Notes under the pieces: model-generated
Database searches by the model: none
Seen by the model: only the letters and a program-made list of their open reading frames with translations
Told to the model about the DNA's origin: nothing
NCBI GenBank assembly: GCA_963703015.1
Contig: OY969779.1
Span: 1 to 64,000, forward strand
DNA: 64,000 nucleotides
Source of the DNA: Methanobacterium_B sp963703015
GTDB lineage: Archaea > Methanobacteriota > Methanobacteria > Methanobacteriales > Methanobacteriaceae
Direction of reading: 5' to 3'
Shown: piece after piece, positions 1 through 9,298 of the stretch
How positions within the stretch are numbered: the first letter of the stretch is position 1
How the letters are laid out: every line of letters begins with the position of its first letter
Program-made: the position numbers and the translations under genes

Positions 1-318
1 ATCATCCCATCTATACTACCTGCACTAAATACGCACATTTCTACGATTATTGAAATTGGACCATTTTTTTGATCTCCAAGGATCACCTAAAAATTTGGCA
101 TGTTTACACCCAACTTCGTTATAGTACAGTTTGACGCAGTAAACTTAATAATTATATTTAAAATAATAATACAAAAATGATCTCATTTTCATTTAACAAA
201 GTTCACCGAAATTATTTTTTTAGTGTTCAAATTATTGAATTTTTTTTTATTAATTCCATTTTAACTCGATTAATGATAATAATATTATTTCTTGTTATAT
301 TTTCAAAGAATATCTTAT
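1..318. other. Non-coding left edge
   Basis: AT-rich sequence downstream of the leftward ABC exporter gene. The only open frame of note (177-374) overlaps the exporter end and has no ribosome binding site or recognisable protein pattern. I see no RNA gene or repeat here. Confidence 0.5.
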
Positions 319-1944
319 CTAATTCAGCTTTATTATGTTGTTGTTTTTATCTATTTCGGCTGCGTTGTGGGTGATGATAATAATTGTTTTGTTTTCTAAT
401 TTATTTATGACATCGTTTATGGATTTTCTTGAATCTACATCTATAGATTTTGTTACTTCATCAAGGAGTAAGATTGGAGAATTCTTTAAAAGAGCTCTTG
501 CAAGGGCAATTTTTTGTTTCTCACCACTTGAAAGTGAAACTCCATCTTCCCCTATCTTTGTATTATATTTATTAGGGGTTTTATTGATGAATTCGTCTAT
601 TTTAACTAACTTGGCTACTTGGAATATCTCCTCTTCAGAAGCACTGAGATTAGCAATTCTAATATTTTCAAAAATTGAATCGTCGAACATGTACGGATCT
701 GAAAATATGGTTGAAATATTATTTATCAATTCTTCTTTTTTTATCTCCTGAATATTTTGATCATCAATGAGTATATCTCCTTTATCCACTTCGTAAAGGG
801 CACAAATCAATTTTAAAATTGTACTTTTTCCCGTTCCATTATCTCCGACAATATAATTTATACCTTTGTGAAAACTGGCATTAAATCCTTCTAAGATAGG
901 TTTGTTATCATGGGAAAACCACACATTTTTAAATGTAATATTTCCATTATTTACTATCAGATCTTTGTTTCTATGGTTATTTTCAACTACCAGGTCAAAT
1001 AACTCTTTAACCCTATCTATAGCAGGCAATGAGCTTTTATATGATGTCCATATTCCAGATAATTGTGATATGGGTGAGAAAAAAATTGAGGTATAGGCCA
1101 TGAAAGCAGTGAATGTACCTAGGGTAATTGTATTATTTATAACCATAGATCCTCCAAATCCAATGAGCAATACAATTGGAATTCCCATGATTAGAGAACT
1201 AAGGGATGAATTTAATGATGTTGTTTTTGTATAAGTTAGGGAAATATTATAATAATCCTGCATTTCTTTATTAAATCTGTTTTGTGACCATTTCTCTAAA
1301 TTAAATACTTTAATTAAAGGTATAATAGAAAAATTTTCCTTTATAAATGAGTTTAATGATGCATTGGTTTCTAAAAATATTTTTTGTATATTCTGCATTC
1401 TTTTTCCAAAAAATAAGGATAATACTATGAATAAAGCCACAGGGGTCATTACTATGACTGCTAATTTTGCATTTAAAGTTAACATTATGATAAATGGAAC
1501 AACTATACTAGTTATGGCCATGATAAATTGAGGGATGATACGTACTGGAATATTAATAGCAATTTGAGTATTACCCAAGATTCTGGTTATTAAATCACCA
1601 ATCTTCATAGATTGAATTTTTTTATAAGGTGCAAGATTAATTACAGAAAATACTTTTCCTGAAACGTCTTTCAAAAGGAGTAACTGTAATTTTCCAGTCA
1701 TATAACTGTTTAAATAGCTTGAAACAAATGATAAAAGATACATTCCTACAATAGCTGCAATTATATAGTAAAATAAGTAAATTTCTCTACTTAAAAAAAC
1801 ATCATCCACGAGAGCTTTGATTAGTAAAGGACTTATGAATGAAAATAAAAGACTAGAAAAACTTAAAGCAAGAATAACTATTAAAAATATTTTATAATTT
1901 TTGATAAAGTTGTTATAAAAAAATTTGAAATTTTTATCAAGCAT
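319..1944 (-). CDS. ABC exporter, fused permease and ATPase
   Basis: A half-transporter of 541 residues that should dimerise in the membrane and export a substrate using ATP. Residues 1 to about 300 hold six predicted membrane helices of the ABC exporter fold. The ATPase follows, with Walker A (GDNGTGKST, near 366-374), signature motif (LSSGEKQ, near 471), Walker B (ILLLDE, near 490) and the switch histidine (ITHN, near 524). There is no N-terminal C39 peptidase domain, so it would not cleave a double-glycine leader itself. It is divergent from a small Cys-rich peptide gene starting 221 bases away. The substrate is unknown; peptide or lipid export are both possible. Confidence 0.85.
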   Translation of the reverse strand: MLDKNFKFFYNNFIKNYKIFLIVILALSFSSLLFSFISPLLIKALVDDVFLSREIYLFYYIIAAIVGMYLLSFVSSYLNSYMTGKLQLLLLKDVSGKVFSVINLAPYKKIQSMKIGDLITRILGNTQIAINIPVRIIPQFIMAITSIVVPFIIMLTLNAKLAVIVMTPVALFIVLSLFFGKRMQNIQKIFLETNASLNSFIKENFSIIPLIKVFNLEKWSQNRFNKEMQDYYNISLTYTKTTSLNSSLSSLIMGIPIVLLIGFGGSMVINNTITLGTFTAFMAYTSIFFSPISQLSGIWTSYKSSLPAIDRVKELFDLVVENNHRNKDLIVNNGNITFKNVWFSHDNKPILEGFNASFHKGINYIVGDNGTGKSTILKLICALYEVDKGDILIDDQNIQEIKKEELINNISTIFSDPYMFDDSIFENIRIANLSASEEEIFQVAKLVKIDEFINKTPNKYNTKIGEDGVSLSSGEKQKIALARALLKNSPILLLDEVTKSIDVDSRKSINDVINKLENKTIIIITHNAAEIDKNNNIIKLN

Positions 1945-2110
1945 TAATTATTCTCTCACAATAATTCTATATATAAAATTGGATTATAATATCATTGTTC
2001 ATATTTTTAATACTAATTGTTGACATAATGAATATATTTTAACATATTATGAAAAAAATATAAATATTATAACTTTAAAAGTATACATTAACATGGGATT
2101 ACACAGTATA

Positions 2111-2120
2111 TTATATAAAT
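2111..2120 (+). promoter_or_regulatory. TATA box of the small Cys-rich peptide gene
   Basis: TTATATAAAT is a good archaeal box A. A start of transcription about 25 bases downstream (near 2141) would leave a leader of about 25 bases containing the ribosome binding site AGGTGA at 2154-2159. This is an inference from spacing only. Confidence 0.5.
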
Positions 2121-2165
2121 TGTGTTTAGGGTGAATGTAAAAAGTTTGTGGACAGGTGAAAAGAT

Positions 2166-2297
2166 ATGGCAAATGATCAATTGAATATATGTGACATAAA
2201 CACATCAACAAACTATGCTCCTACGGAACATGGTCATTGGTATTGTTATTTTTGTGACTATTATTGGAAATGTGAAAAAACTGGATATGTTTGTTAA
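2166..2297 (+). CDS. Small Cys-rich aromatic peptide, 43 residues
   Basis: An ATG follows AGGTGA by six bases, behind a TATA box, and opens a 43-codon frame. The peptide is MANDQLNIC at its start, then becomes very rich in Tyr, Trp, His and Cys. Its five cysteines are at 9, 27, 30, 36 and 43; the last is the C-terminal residue. There is no signal peptide and no membrane helix. A T-rich stretch just after the stop could end the transcript. The gene is divergent from the ABC exporter at 319-1944. It could be a precursor of a modified peptide (RiPP) or a tiny metal-binding protein. No modification enzyme is visible beside it, so function is unassigned. Confidence 0.65.
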   Translation: MANDQLNICDINTSTNYAPTEHGHWYCYFCDYYWKCEKTGYVC

Positions 2298-2298
2298 A

Positions 2299-2330
2299 CA
2301 ATAAAATTTATTTATTATTTTTTTTACTTT
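2299..2330 (+). terminator. T-rich stretch after the Cys-rich peptide gene
   Basis: The bases after the stop codon include a run of eight T within a longer T-rich stretch. Archaeal polymerase often stops at such runs. No strong hairpin precedes it. Confidence 0.4.
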
Positions 2331-2454
2331 AGATTGTGGCTGTCTCATATCTTTAAAATATATAATTTTACGTCACAGTTTATTCCATTTCCACATAATT
2401 TCAAGCATTAAATTAAAATACATTCAACCAGATCATTATTTAATAGCATGAAGA

Positions 2455-3027
2455 TTAAGGAGCTGTACTCTTTGTAGGGATAAATAATCCGGCCATATCT
2501 ACCTCTTCATGTTCAAGAAGTTTAACTTTTTTATCAATGCCTCCGGCATAACCTGTTAAACTGCCATTTGCACCTACAACACGATGACAAGGAACGATTA
2601 TAGCAAGTGGATTATGGCCTACAGCTCCACCAACTGCTTGACTGGACATGTTTTCTTTGTTCATCTGAATTGCAACCTTTTTAGCAATTTCACCGTAAGT
2701 AATGACTTCACCATAGGGTATTTCACGTAAAATCTTCCACACAGCCTTTCGGAACTCTCCACCTCTAGGAGCTAGAGGTAACTCAGAAATGGCAGGTTCT
2801 TTACCGTCGAAATATTTATCTAACCACTTATTCGCTGTATCAAATATTTCTAAATCATCTTTTTCTATTATTGTTTCTGTCAAGGTATTTGCAAAATATT
2901 TTTGGCCTTCCATCCATAGACCAATAATATTTTCACCATCACTTGCTATCATTAATTGGCCAACTGGCGACGCGTAATATGTCGAATAAATCACTTTTTC
3001 CCCTTCTGTTCTATCTTTTCTCACCAT
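2455..3027 (-). CDS. ogt: Methylated-DNA-protein-cysteine methyltransferase
   Basis: Repairs O6-alkylguanine in DNA by moving the alkyl group to its own cysteine, a one-use reaction. The active site PCHRVVG has its acceptor at Cys147. The DNA-binding helix region precedes it (RKAVWKILREIPYG, then TYGEIA). At 190 residues it is slightly longer than bacterial Ogt, with an extra tail. The ATG at 3027 is preceded by TGAGGA in good position. It overlaps the stop codon of an AlkA-like reading-frame remnant (ATGGTGA), suggesting it was once the second gene of a DNA alkylation repair operon. Confidence 0.93.
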   Translation of the reverse strand: MVRKDRTEGEKVIYSTYYASPVGQLMIASDGENIIGLWMEGQKYFANTLTETIIEKDDLEIFDTANKWLDKYFDGKEPAISELPLAPRGGEFRKAVWKILREIPYGEVITYGEIAKKVAIQMNKENMSSQAVGGAVGHNPLAIIVPCHRVVGANGSLTGYAGGIDKKVKLLEHEEVDMAGLFIPTKSTAP

Positions 3028-3137
3028 TTGATTTCCTCAATATTTTTTTTATATGATTTACAAAGAATTCCTAAATTAATTGTTGCATAACTGTGCCATG
3101 GACGCCACTCTTCTGCTAAATTCAATATTTGGAGTAA
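3021..3137 (-). pseudogene. C-terminal remnant of an AlkA-type DNA glycosylase
   Basis: A 38-codon open frame with no start codon, bounded upstream by TAG. It contains AEEWRPWHSYATINL, which resembles the conserved C-terminal stretch of 3-methyladenine DNA glycosylase II (W-x-P-W-R-S-Y-A). The frame ends in TGA, overlapping the ATG of ogt. The rest of the glycosylase (helix-hairpin-helix and catalytic Asp) is absent upstream. I read it as the tail of a deleted gene that once preceded ogt. The family match rests on one short motif. Confidence 0.6.
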
Positions 3138-3177
3138 CTATTTAAATATAGATTTGGACGTTAGAGATAGTTGAAAT

Positions 3178-3567
3178 TTAATTTTTAGAATTAATCTGCA
3201 TGCAAAATAGATCGCACATGTGGTTTTCATCAGTTTCTATATTAAAAATTTTGCATGCAAAATTATCTGCTTCAACAGATTTAATATTATAATATTTACA
3301 TTTAGAACAATTATTTCCATAATTTATTTCTCTAAAATTGAATTTACATGCTTCGTCTTTATGATTTTTGTTCATAAATGAGAATAATCCTAGTAATCGG
3401 GCTAAGTTATATAGAACTAAAATTAATCCCAGAATAAAGATTCTACTATCTACTCGATCTGACCAAGTAATGCCTTGAGAAGATATAAAGTCTCCACTAT
3501 AGATTAAGCCTATAAAAATAATGAATATCCCTGATCCAATCCCAACAATATTAATAAAATTTTTCAT
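3178..3567 (-). CDS. Small membrane protein with Cys/His C-terminal motif
   Basis: A 129-residue protein with two membrane helices (residues about 5-25 and 45-65) and a soluble C-terminal part. That part carries C-x2-C, then CKIF, then H-x-CDL, a plausible metal site. The same pattern occurs in the protein at 11982-12290, with CKFF and HHVCDLL in the same order and spacing, so the two are paralogues in this region. GGGAG lies upstream of the ATG. I do not recognise a named family; a role as a membrane-anchored zinc-binding protein is only inferred. Confidence 0.7.
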   Translation of the reverse strand: MKNFINIVGIGSGIFIIFIGLIYSGDFISSQGITWSDRVDSRIFILGLILVLYNLARLLGLFSFMNKNHKDEACKFNFREINYGNNCSKCKYYNIKSVEADNFACKIFNIETDENHMCDLFCMQINSKN

Positions 3568-3922
3568 ACTAGATCTCCCTTTAATATCGTATAACTTGTT
3601 TATAAACTGTAATATTTCATTGAAGACTACAATATTATTATTATCAGATTTATTTATAGAAAATATATTAAGAATCTGCCAAATTGATTATATTACTGGG
3701 CTTCTGTATAATTACATTGCTAATTGCATTAGCATTGTTAGTAGATCAATAGAACTGAGGTTAATTTTTAACCAAGAATACTCAAAAAAATGGGTTTTTA
3801 TATAAAAAATAGTTAGATGAACATGAAAATCAATAAAATAAGAGATTTATGATTGATTCAAGACTCACAAAGAGGATAAATGTTTTAGTTTCCATATGAA
3901 AAAAATAAGAAGTTATTTATTT
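3568..3922. other. Intergenic, no supported gene
   Basis: A 94-codon frame (3521-3805, + strand) overlaps the neighbouring gene and lacks a ribosome binding site. Around 3680-3752 another frame reads as a short hydrophobic stretch without a start codon, perhaps a decayed membrane-helix fragment. Neither is good enough to call a gene. Confidence 0.4.
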
Positions 3923-5395
3923 TTAGATCATGTTTGATACGAATATGAAGTAAATCAGGAATATGACTGACACGACCCACATGAGGGGATGAACTTCTCT
4001 CCATTTTCCAAGTGCTAATTTTATTATGCAGTAGGATATAAATCCAAATCCTATACCCTTGGATATACTGAATGTGAATGTCATGGATGTTATTGTGAGA
4101 AATGCTGGTAATGCTTCTTCAAAGTTGTCCCACTCTATCTTCTGTATCATAGTTATCATGAAAAAGCCAACTATTATGAGTGCAGGTGCTGTTGCAGCTG
4201 CTGGAATGTAGTATGCCAGCGGAACAAAGAGCATTCCAACTAAAAATAAGCATGCTATAACCACCGATGTGAGGCCGGTTCTTCCACCTTCACTCACACC
4301 AGCTGAACTTTCAACATAGGCTGTGTTGGAGCTACTGCCCATAAATCCTCCTATCATTGCTCCCATGGCATCAACAGCCAGTACCTTTTTAATGTCTAAA
4401 AGTTTTCCTTCCTTATCCACCAGGCCTGCTTGTGTTCCCACTGCCATCACAGTTCCAAGACTGTCAAAGAAGTCCACCATCATGAGGGCAAAGACTATCG
4501 GCACAAAACTGAGTGACAAGGCACCTAGTATATCCAGATGTCCTATGGTTGAAAGACTTTGGGCATTGGGCAGTTCAAGAAGGGTTCCATCAAATGTTTG
4601 TGGAAGGTTGGACATACCAGATGCTAGTGGAGCAATGCTCGAGGGTAAATTTGGATTTCCAAAGAGGTTGAAGGCAATGTGAAAATAATCTGCTGCAAAA
4701 CAAGCCCCAATGGCTATTATGGTTGTTAATATAATACCGTAGAGTATGCTTCCCTTGATCTTTTTGGCCATCATCACCATTATTATAATTACTCCAAGGG
4801 CTGCGATCATAAAAACAGGGTTTGAAACATCTCCAAATTTAATAAGATTTTCAGGGCTGGCAGTTACGATGTGGGCCAGTTTAAATCCTATGAACGATAT
4901 GAACATTCCAATACCCACACCTATGGACATTTTAAGGCTGTGTGGTATTGCATGCATCACCATTTCCCTGAGGTTCGTGAGTACGAGTATAAAAACCAGA
5001 AATCCTTCTATAAATATCAGGCCCATAGCTATTTGCCATGGTATGTTAAGTGTTAAAATAAGGCCAAATGCAACTACACTATTTAATCCCAAACCTGTGG
5101 CCATACCAAAGGGTTTTTTAGCTATTAAACCCATGAACAGAGTTGCTGTTGCTGCGGCCAGACAGGTTGCAACAAACACTGCCTTGTAATCCATCCCAGC
5201 AGTTGAAAGTATGAGGGGATTGACTATTATTATATATGCCATGGTCATGAAGGTTGTTAAACCTGCCAGTACCTCTGTTCTCACACTGGAATTGTACTTA
5301 GTAATACCAAAGTACTCATCCACATTGGATTTAAACAAATTCTTGAATTTTTCCTTTCTCTCGCAAACACGCCTGTACATATAATTACTAGACAT
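3923..5395 (-). CDS. NCS2-family purine permease
   Basis: A 490-residue membrane protein of the AzgA/PbuG branch of the NCS2 (nucleobase/cation symporter 2) family, which brings adenine, guanine or hypoxanthine into the cell with protons. Family signs include the N-terminal EYFGITKYNSSVRTEVLAGL stretch, TFMTMAYII, and the glycine-rich GMATGLGLNSV segment. A later FFDSLGTVMAVGTQAGL segment and a GGFMGSSSNTAYVESSAG segment form substrate helices. About 12-14 helices are predicted. It stands alone, so the substrate cannot be read from neighbours. Confidence 0.88.
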   Translation of the reverse strand: MSSNYMYRRVCERKEKFKNLFKSNVDEYFGITKYNSSVRTEVLAGLTTFMTMAYIIIVNPLILSTAGMDYKAVFVATCLAAATATLFMGLIAKKPFGMATGLGLNSVVAFGLILTLNIPWQIAMGLIFIEGFLVFILVLTNLREMVMHAIPHSLKMSIGVGIGMFISFIGFKLAHIVTASPENLIKFGDVSNPVFMIAALGVIIIMVMMAKKIKGSILYGIILTTIIAIGACFAADYFHIAFNLFGNPNLPSSIAPLASGMSNLPQTFDGTLLELPNAQSLSTIGHLDILGALSLSFVPIVFALMMVDFFDSLGTVMAVGTQAGLVDKEGKLLDIKKVLAVDAMGAMIGGFMGSSSNTAYVESSAGVSEGGRTGLTSVVIACLFLVGMLFVPLAYYIPAAATAPALIIVGFFMITMIQKIEWDNFEEALPAFLTITSMTFTFSISKGIGFGFISYCIIKLALGKWREVHPLMWVVSVIFLIYFIFVSNMI

Positions 5396-5677
5396 GTTTA
5401 AATACTTAAACTCTTACCTAAAAATTTTGGACAAATATTACTTAGATCTAAGAGTGTAACAATAAATTGGAATTTGAATCAAATAAAAAAAACTTTATCA
5501 AAGAATATATAAAGTTAGTCAAAAGAAAGAAATATTAGCTATTTTAAAATAATATCTAAATAACTAATCAAATCACGTGTTCAGCTTAAATTTAAGAGTA
5601 TTATTGGGTTGTAACACAATTAAAAGTAATATCGTTGAATAATTTTTAAAAAAATTTACTGAAAATTAAGTTGGTTT

Positions 5678-6100
5678 ATGTTCATGAGATGTAAAAACTG
5701 TGGCGTAGAAAATGCGGATGATAGAGAATACTGTAGATATTGTGGTAATGGATTAAATGAGTCATCTTCAATGGACTTAACAAAAGATAAGATGCCACAA
5801 CAGTTTAAAAAAATTTATAACATATATTTAACAGCCATAACATTTTTGATTGTATCATTTTTTATACCCATCATATACGACTATCTCTTTCACACTACTT
5901 TAAATCCTATTTTAGGAGTATTTAATTTAATTCTAATAATTATAGGCTCATTATTTACAATTTATTTTTACATCCAATTTTATAAGACGAAAGATGAATT
6001 AATGAGTCAAGAGCCTTACTACTCTCAAATTAAAAATATAGCCTTTTTATTACTATTAATGTTAATAACAATACTTATTCATTACAGTACAGGCTATTAG
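5678..6100 (+). CDS. Zinc-ribbon membrane protein
   Basis: A 140-residue protein that opens with a zinc ribbon of the C-x2-C type repeated (CKNCGVEN, then CRYCGNGL, residues about 4-25). After a short linker come three membrane helices (about 48-70, 78-100, 120-137). Such zinc-ribbon plus helix proteins are common in methanogens and mostly uncharacterised. It is a single gene in about 280 bases of free upstream sequence. No function assigned. Confidence 0.7.
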   Translation: MFMRCKNCGVENADDREYCRYCGNGLNESSSMDLTKDKMPQQFKKIYNIYLTAITFLIVSFFIPIIYDYLFHTTLNPILGVFNLILIIIGSLFTIYFYIQFYKTKDELMSQEPYYSQIKNIAFLLLLMLITILIHYSTGY

Positions 6101-6164
6101 TGTTGATAGATAAATAAATAGAAGTTTCCAAGGCCTTTACAAAAAAATGGTATTATTGAGTGTT

Positions 6165-6515
6165 TCAAAGTGAATCCACAATTTTTTTAATATCGAGTCT
6201 GTTAACATCCACAACATCCTGAAGATCATATTTATGGTATAATTCCTCCACATCATAGGAATCTAGAACTTCATAGAACTTCAGATCCTTGTTTCCTTTA
6301 TTCTCTTCAAGTTCCAGTATGCATGTTTTGAGTATTTCCTCAGACTCTTCATTCTCCACAAGTTCTGTTAAAATACCAGTATCATCTTTAAACACTGGTT
6401 TGTAATCTATTCCACTGTAATAAAATCTTTTAAGACTGTTTATCTGTGATACAAATCTGTAAAGCAGTATAAGTTGTTCTTCCAATTCTTCGATTTCAAT
6501 TGATTCAGTTGTCAT
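6165..6515 (-). CDS. Acidic protein of unknown function
   Basis: About 116 residues, strongly acidic, with runs such as IEIEELEEQL and ENEESEEIL and predicted helices. No membrane helix or cysteine motif. I chose the ATG at 6515 because AGGTGG lies five bases before it; the longer GTG start three codons upstream would overlap that site. No family recognised. Confidence 0.6.
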   Translation of the reverse strand: MTTESIEIEELEEQLILLYRFVSQINSLKRFYYSGIDYKPVFKDDTGILTELVENEESEEILKTCILELEENKGNKDLKFYEVLDSYDVEELYHKYDLQDVVDVNRLDIKKIVDSL

Positions 6516-6737
6516 TAAGTCCACCTATAGAAATATCTTTTAACAAATTCATTATATATGACTATCAAGTAAACATTATCATTCAAGTAGTGTATAGTGT
6601 GCTAAACTTAGTTCTGGTTTTCTATCTTCTAACATATCAAGATTATTTTAAGTCTATAGTATCAACAGATTTGATAGGAAAACAATTAAATTTTTTAGGT
6701 TGAACAATAGTTTCATTACTAGAGAGTTATTTGGAGA

Positions 6738-7334
6738 GTGAAGTTAATAAACACAAAAATTAAACTGTTAATTCTTTTGAGTTTTATGTTGGTTTTTATG
6801 GTTCAAATTGAACCTGCGGCTGCTTGGGCCGAACCTAATCATTATGAAATTGTCTATCAAGTTTACTACACCTTGCCTGCGGATGTGCATGATAATTTAA
6901 GTCTTTTTGAGATGATGCAAGGTGCAGGAGATCCAGATCTTAGATTTTTAGACTATCAAAATCACCACTATCCACAGAGTCAAGACAAGGCAGATTACTG
7001 GTTAAATAAAGGTAAAAACTACTATTCAAACCAGGATTATGGAAATGCAAGTTACTGTTTTGGAGTGGCATCCCACTACATCTCTGATGGTTTGTGTCCA
7101 CCACACACAGGAGGGGGTCACACTGGATATCCGCACACCAAGTTTGAATTAGAAGCACTCTGCTTCACACCCCACATCAACGTGAGCGAAAATGCGTCCA
7201 TGGATGAACTCTACAACAACAGCACAACCAACTGGATGAACTGGATAAAAACAGGTGACAGATCATCAATACAGGAAAGTCTAAACAACGCAGCATCAGA
7301 GTCATACATCAAAATTAAAGAAGCCTGCACATAA
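6738..7334 (+). CDS. Secreted zinc-dependent phospholipase C-like protein
   Basis: A 198-residue exported protein of the phospholipase C/P1 nuclease fold, which uses three zinc ions to cut phosphodiester bonds. The expected zinc ligands can be followed: Trp30, His35, Asp65 or Asp67, His76 or His77, His113 and Asp117 (HYISD), His123, His133 and Glu137 (H-x3-E). A signal peptide ends AAA before Trp30, so cleavage would place Trp at the new N terminus, exactly where this family uses a terminal Trp as ligand. GTG start; the GGAG before it is unusually close (one base), so the start is a little uncertain. Substrate could be a lipid head group or nucleic acid. Confidence 0.75.
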   Translation: MKLINTKIKLLILLSFMLVFMVQIEPAAAWAEPNHYEIVYQVYYTLPADVHDNLSLFEMMQGAGDPDLRFLDYQNHHYPQSQDKADYWLNKGKNYYSNQDYGNASYCFGVASHYISDGLCPPHTGGGHTGYPHTKFELEALCFTPHINVSENASMDELYNNSTTNWMNWIKTGDRSSIQESLNNAASESYIKIKEACT

Positions 7335-7421
7335 AAAAAGGATATAAAAAGAAAAAGGAAATTCGAATCAATCCCAAAAAGAAACTGGGTTTAACAAATA
7401 ATTTAATTTTTTAGCTTCTGT

Positions 7422-8126
7422 TTACGGTTCTCCCATTCTTTCGATTTCATCTGCCACCTTCCAGTGGCCTCCTGATTTTTCAGCCCGTCTTATGAAGAAA
7501 ACACCGAGTACAGCCCCTACAATTCCTCCCAGTGTGTCTGTGAATAGATCGTTCATGGTGTCATCAATGGCGTTTTGGGTGGGTGAACCCTGCATCTGCG
7601 TGTTGCCTGTTATTTGGCCCACAGGACCGTTGGCCAGGAACTTGTCGTAGGTGTACTCACCCATTTCAAGCATGCCACCAAATCCTATGGTTATAATCAC
7701 AATGAGTATTGCCATTTCCCAGTATGATGCCTTTAATCTACCGTAGTAGTACATGGTATAAACTACCATCATACCAATCAAAGCAACATATAAAGGTAGC
7801 ATGAAGTGCATGAAGTTGTCGTAATGCGGTATTTTAACGTAGAGTCCCAGTGCATCTCCACAAACAAGTTCAAACAGCACCATAAACAGGATTAAAAGTT
7901 CAATTTCAATGGGTATGGCACGTATTTTGTGACGTGTGAAAAATGCTGGTGCATTGATAATCAAAAGTGCGAACAATATTAGAACACCAAAAATTCTCTC
8001 ACTACCATTAATACCGCCAAAAATTGTGATATAAATACCTGCACCTAATAAGAAAACCCTCATAATAATTAGGATTGTTCTTTCAAAATGATTAACATCT
8101 TTCTCCTCTGGATTAAGAAAGCTCAT
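7422..8126 (-). CDS. YjdF-like (DUF2238-like) membrane protein
   Basis: A 234-residue protein with about six membrane helices. The pattern YDNFMHF in the middle, a GxxxEMGEY segment, and a later DDTMNDLFTDTLGG segment near the last helix match my memory of the YjdF/DUF2238 family, whose function is unknown. Asp and His residues lie at helix ends. GGAG precedes the ATG by a good distance. Family call is moderately sure; no function can be given. Confidence 0.65.
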   Translation of the reverse strand: MSFLNPEEKDVNHFERTILIIMRVFLLGAGIYITIFGGINGSERIFGVLILFALLIINAPAFFTRHKIRAIPIEIELLILFMVLFELVCGDALGLYVKIPHYDNFMHFMLPLYVALIGMMVVYTMYYYGRLKASYWEMAILIVIITIGFGGMLEMGEYTYDKFLANGPVGQITGNTQMQGSPTQNAIDDTMNDLFTDTLGGIVGAVLGVFFIRRAEKSGGHWKVADEIERMGEP

Positions 8127-8254
8127 GGTTTCAAATTCTCCTTAAAGTTTATTTATTTATTTATCATTAAATTTAGGGGTTTAAAATTCATTTATAAAAT
8201 TTTAGTTTTAGAATATTGTATAGGTTTAGAGTTCTGATTTTTCACCCAATTTTT

Positions 8255-9298
8255 TTATGTGTTGGTTTTTAACCTCTCTTCCCTGTACTTCTCAAATAGT
8301 ATGTAGGTCACTCCCACTATTAATGGACCTATGAATAGTCCTGGAAGTCCCAATGTTAATGCTCCGAATAAAAATCCCACCAAGAATATTAGGGGATGTA
8401 CACTTGTAAATTCACCTGCAAGCTTGGGTCTTATGTACATATCAACTACTGTGTCAATGAGCCAACCAACAACAATCACAATCACGCCCCGGACTGGATT
8501 GCCTGTTAGTATGTCCACAACTCCAAGGACTCCGTACACTATCCACGGCCCTACCACGGGTACAAATTCTGAAAATGCTGTTAAAATTCCCAATAGAAGT
8601 ATGTAAGGATATCCTAGTATGTAATAAAGAACTACTGATAGTAAACCCAGTATCACTGCACAGAGGATGTTGGTGATCATTATGGATTTTAAGATGGCAT
8701 CCACCTCGCTGTAGATCTCGGTGAAGGTGGGTGTTTTTGGTAAGAGATCCTCTATGAATCCAACGAATTTGTCTCCTTCCTTGGCAAAGTAGAACACCGA
8801 AAACAAAAGCACAATAACGTCTGTGAAGAGTGCTGGAAGTGATGCTATAAATGAAACTATTTGACCAACCAACCATACAACAGACTGGGCAACCAGGTTA
8901 GCAAGTTCATTTAAGAAGTTGGCTGCAACACTGTTTATTGGCCCTGCACTTTGAACATCAGCATTTACCATGGTTTGGTTAACAGCAGTTGTATTAGTTG
9001 TTGGGGCAGGTAATGCACCTGTAATATCAACTGCAACCAGGAATAGTTGGTGAATTGTGAAGTAGGCAACCACAACTATGGGTATGGCCAGTATTATCAT
9101 GGCCAGAAAAATAGCCAATGTTTCAAACCTTACAAATGGATGTAACTTTCCTGCCAAGGGCCTTACAATATAGGCTATCATGGCTCCAAAGATTATTAAA
9201 CTCAAAATCTGGAATAAAATACCGAATGAAAGCAAACTAAAAAATAACAACAGTACCAAGAGTATGGATATTGAAGGTAGTTTAAAATTATTCATCAT
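8255..9298 (-). CDS. AI-2E family (PerM/UPF0118) transporter
   Basis: A 347-residue membrane protein of the AI-2E/PerM family, a group of putative exporters and channels. Helices are grouped at the N terminus (residues about 8-75), mid-protein (140-180) and C-terminal part (205-330). The signature is the C-terminal GxVPVVGPWIVYGVLG stretch, followed by DxYIRPKLAG and HPLIFLVGFLFGALTLGLPG. An insertion of about 50 polar residues, rich in Asn and Thr, sits between helices 3 and 4. GGGG lies upstream of two adjacent ATG codons. Substrate unknown. Confidence 0.85.
   Translation of the reverse strand: MMNNFKLPSISILLVLLLFFSLLSFGILFQILSLIIFGAMIAYIVRPLAGKLHPFVRFETLAIFLAMIILAIPIVVVAYFTIHQLFLVAVDITGALPAPTTNTTAVNQTMVNADVQSAGPINSVAANFLNELANLVAQSVVWLVGQIVSFIASLPALFTDVIVLLFSVFYFAKEGDKFVGFIEDLLPKTPTFTEIYSEVDAILKSIMITNILCAVILGLLSVVLYYILGYPYILLLGILTAFSEFVPVVGPWIVYGVLGVVDILTGNPVRGVIVIVVGWLIDTVVDMYIRPKLAGEFTSVHPLIFLVGFLFGALTLGLPGLFIGPLIVGVTYILFEKYREERLKTNT

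Noticed and set aside
177..374. 65-codon frame on the + strand at the left edge
   Set aside because: Runs into the 3' end of the ABC exporter gene and shows no start signals.
3521..3805. 94-codon frame on the + strand
   Set aside because: Overlaps the opposite-strand membrane protein gene at its start, has no ribosome binding site and low-complexity composition.
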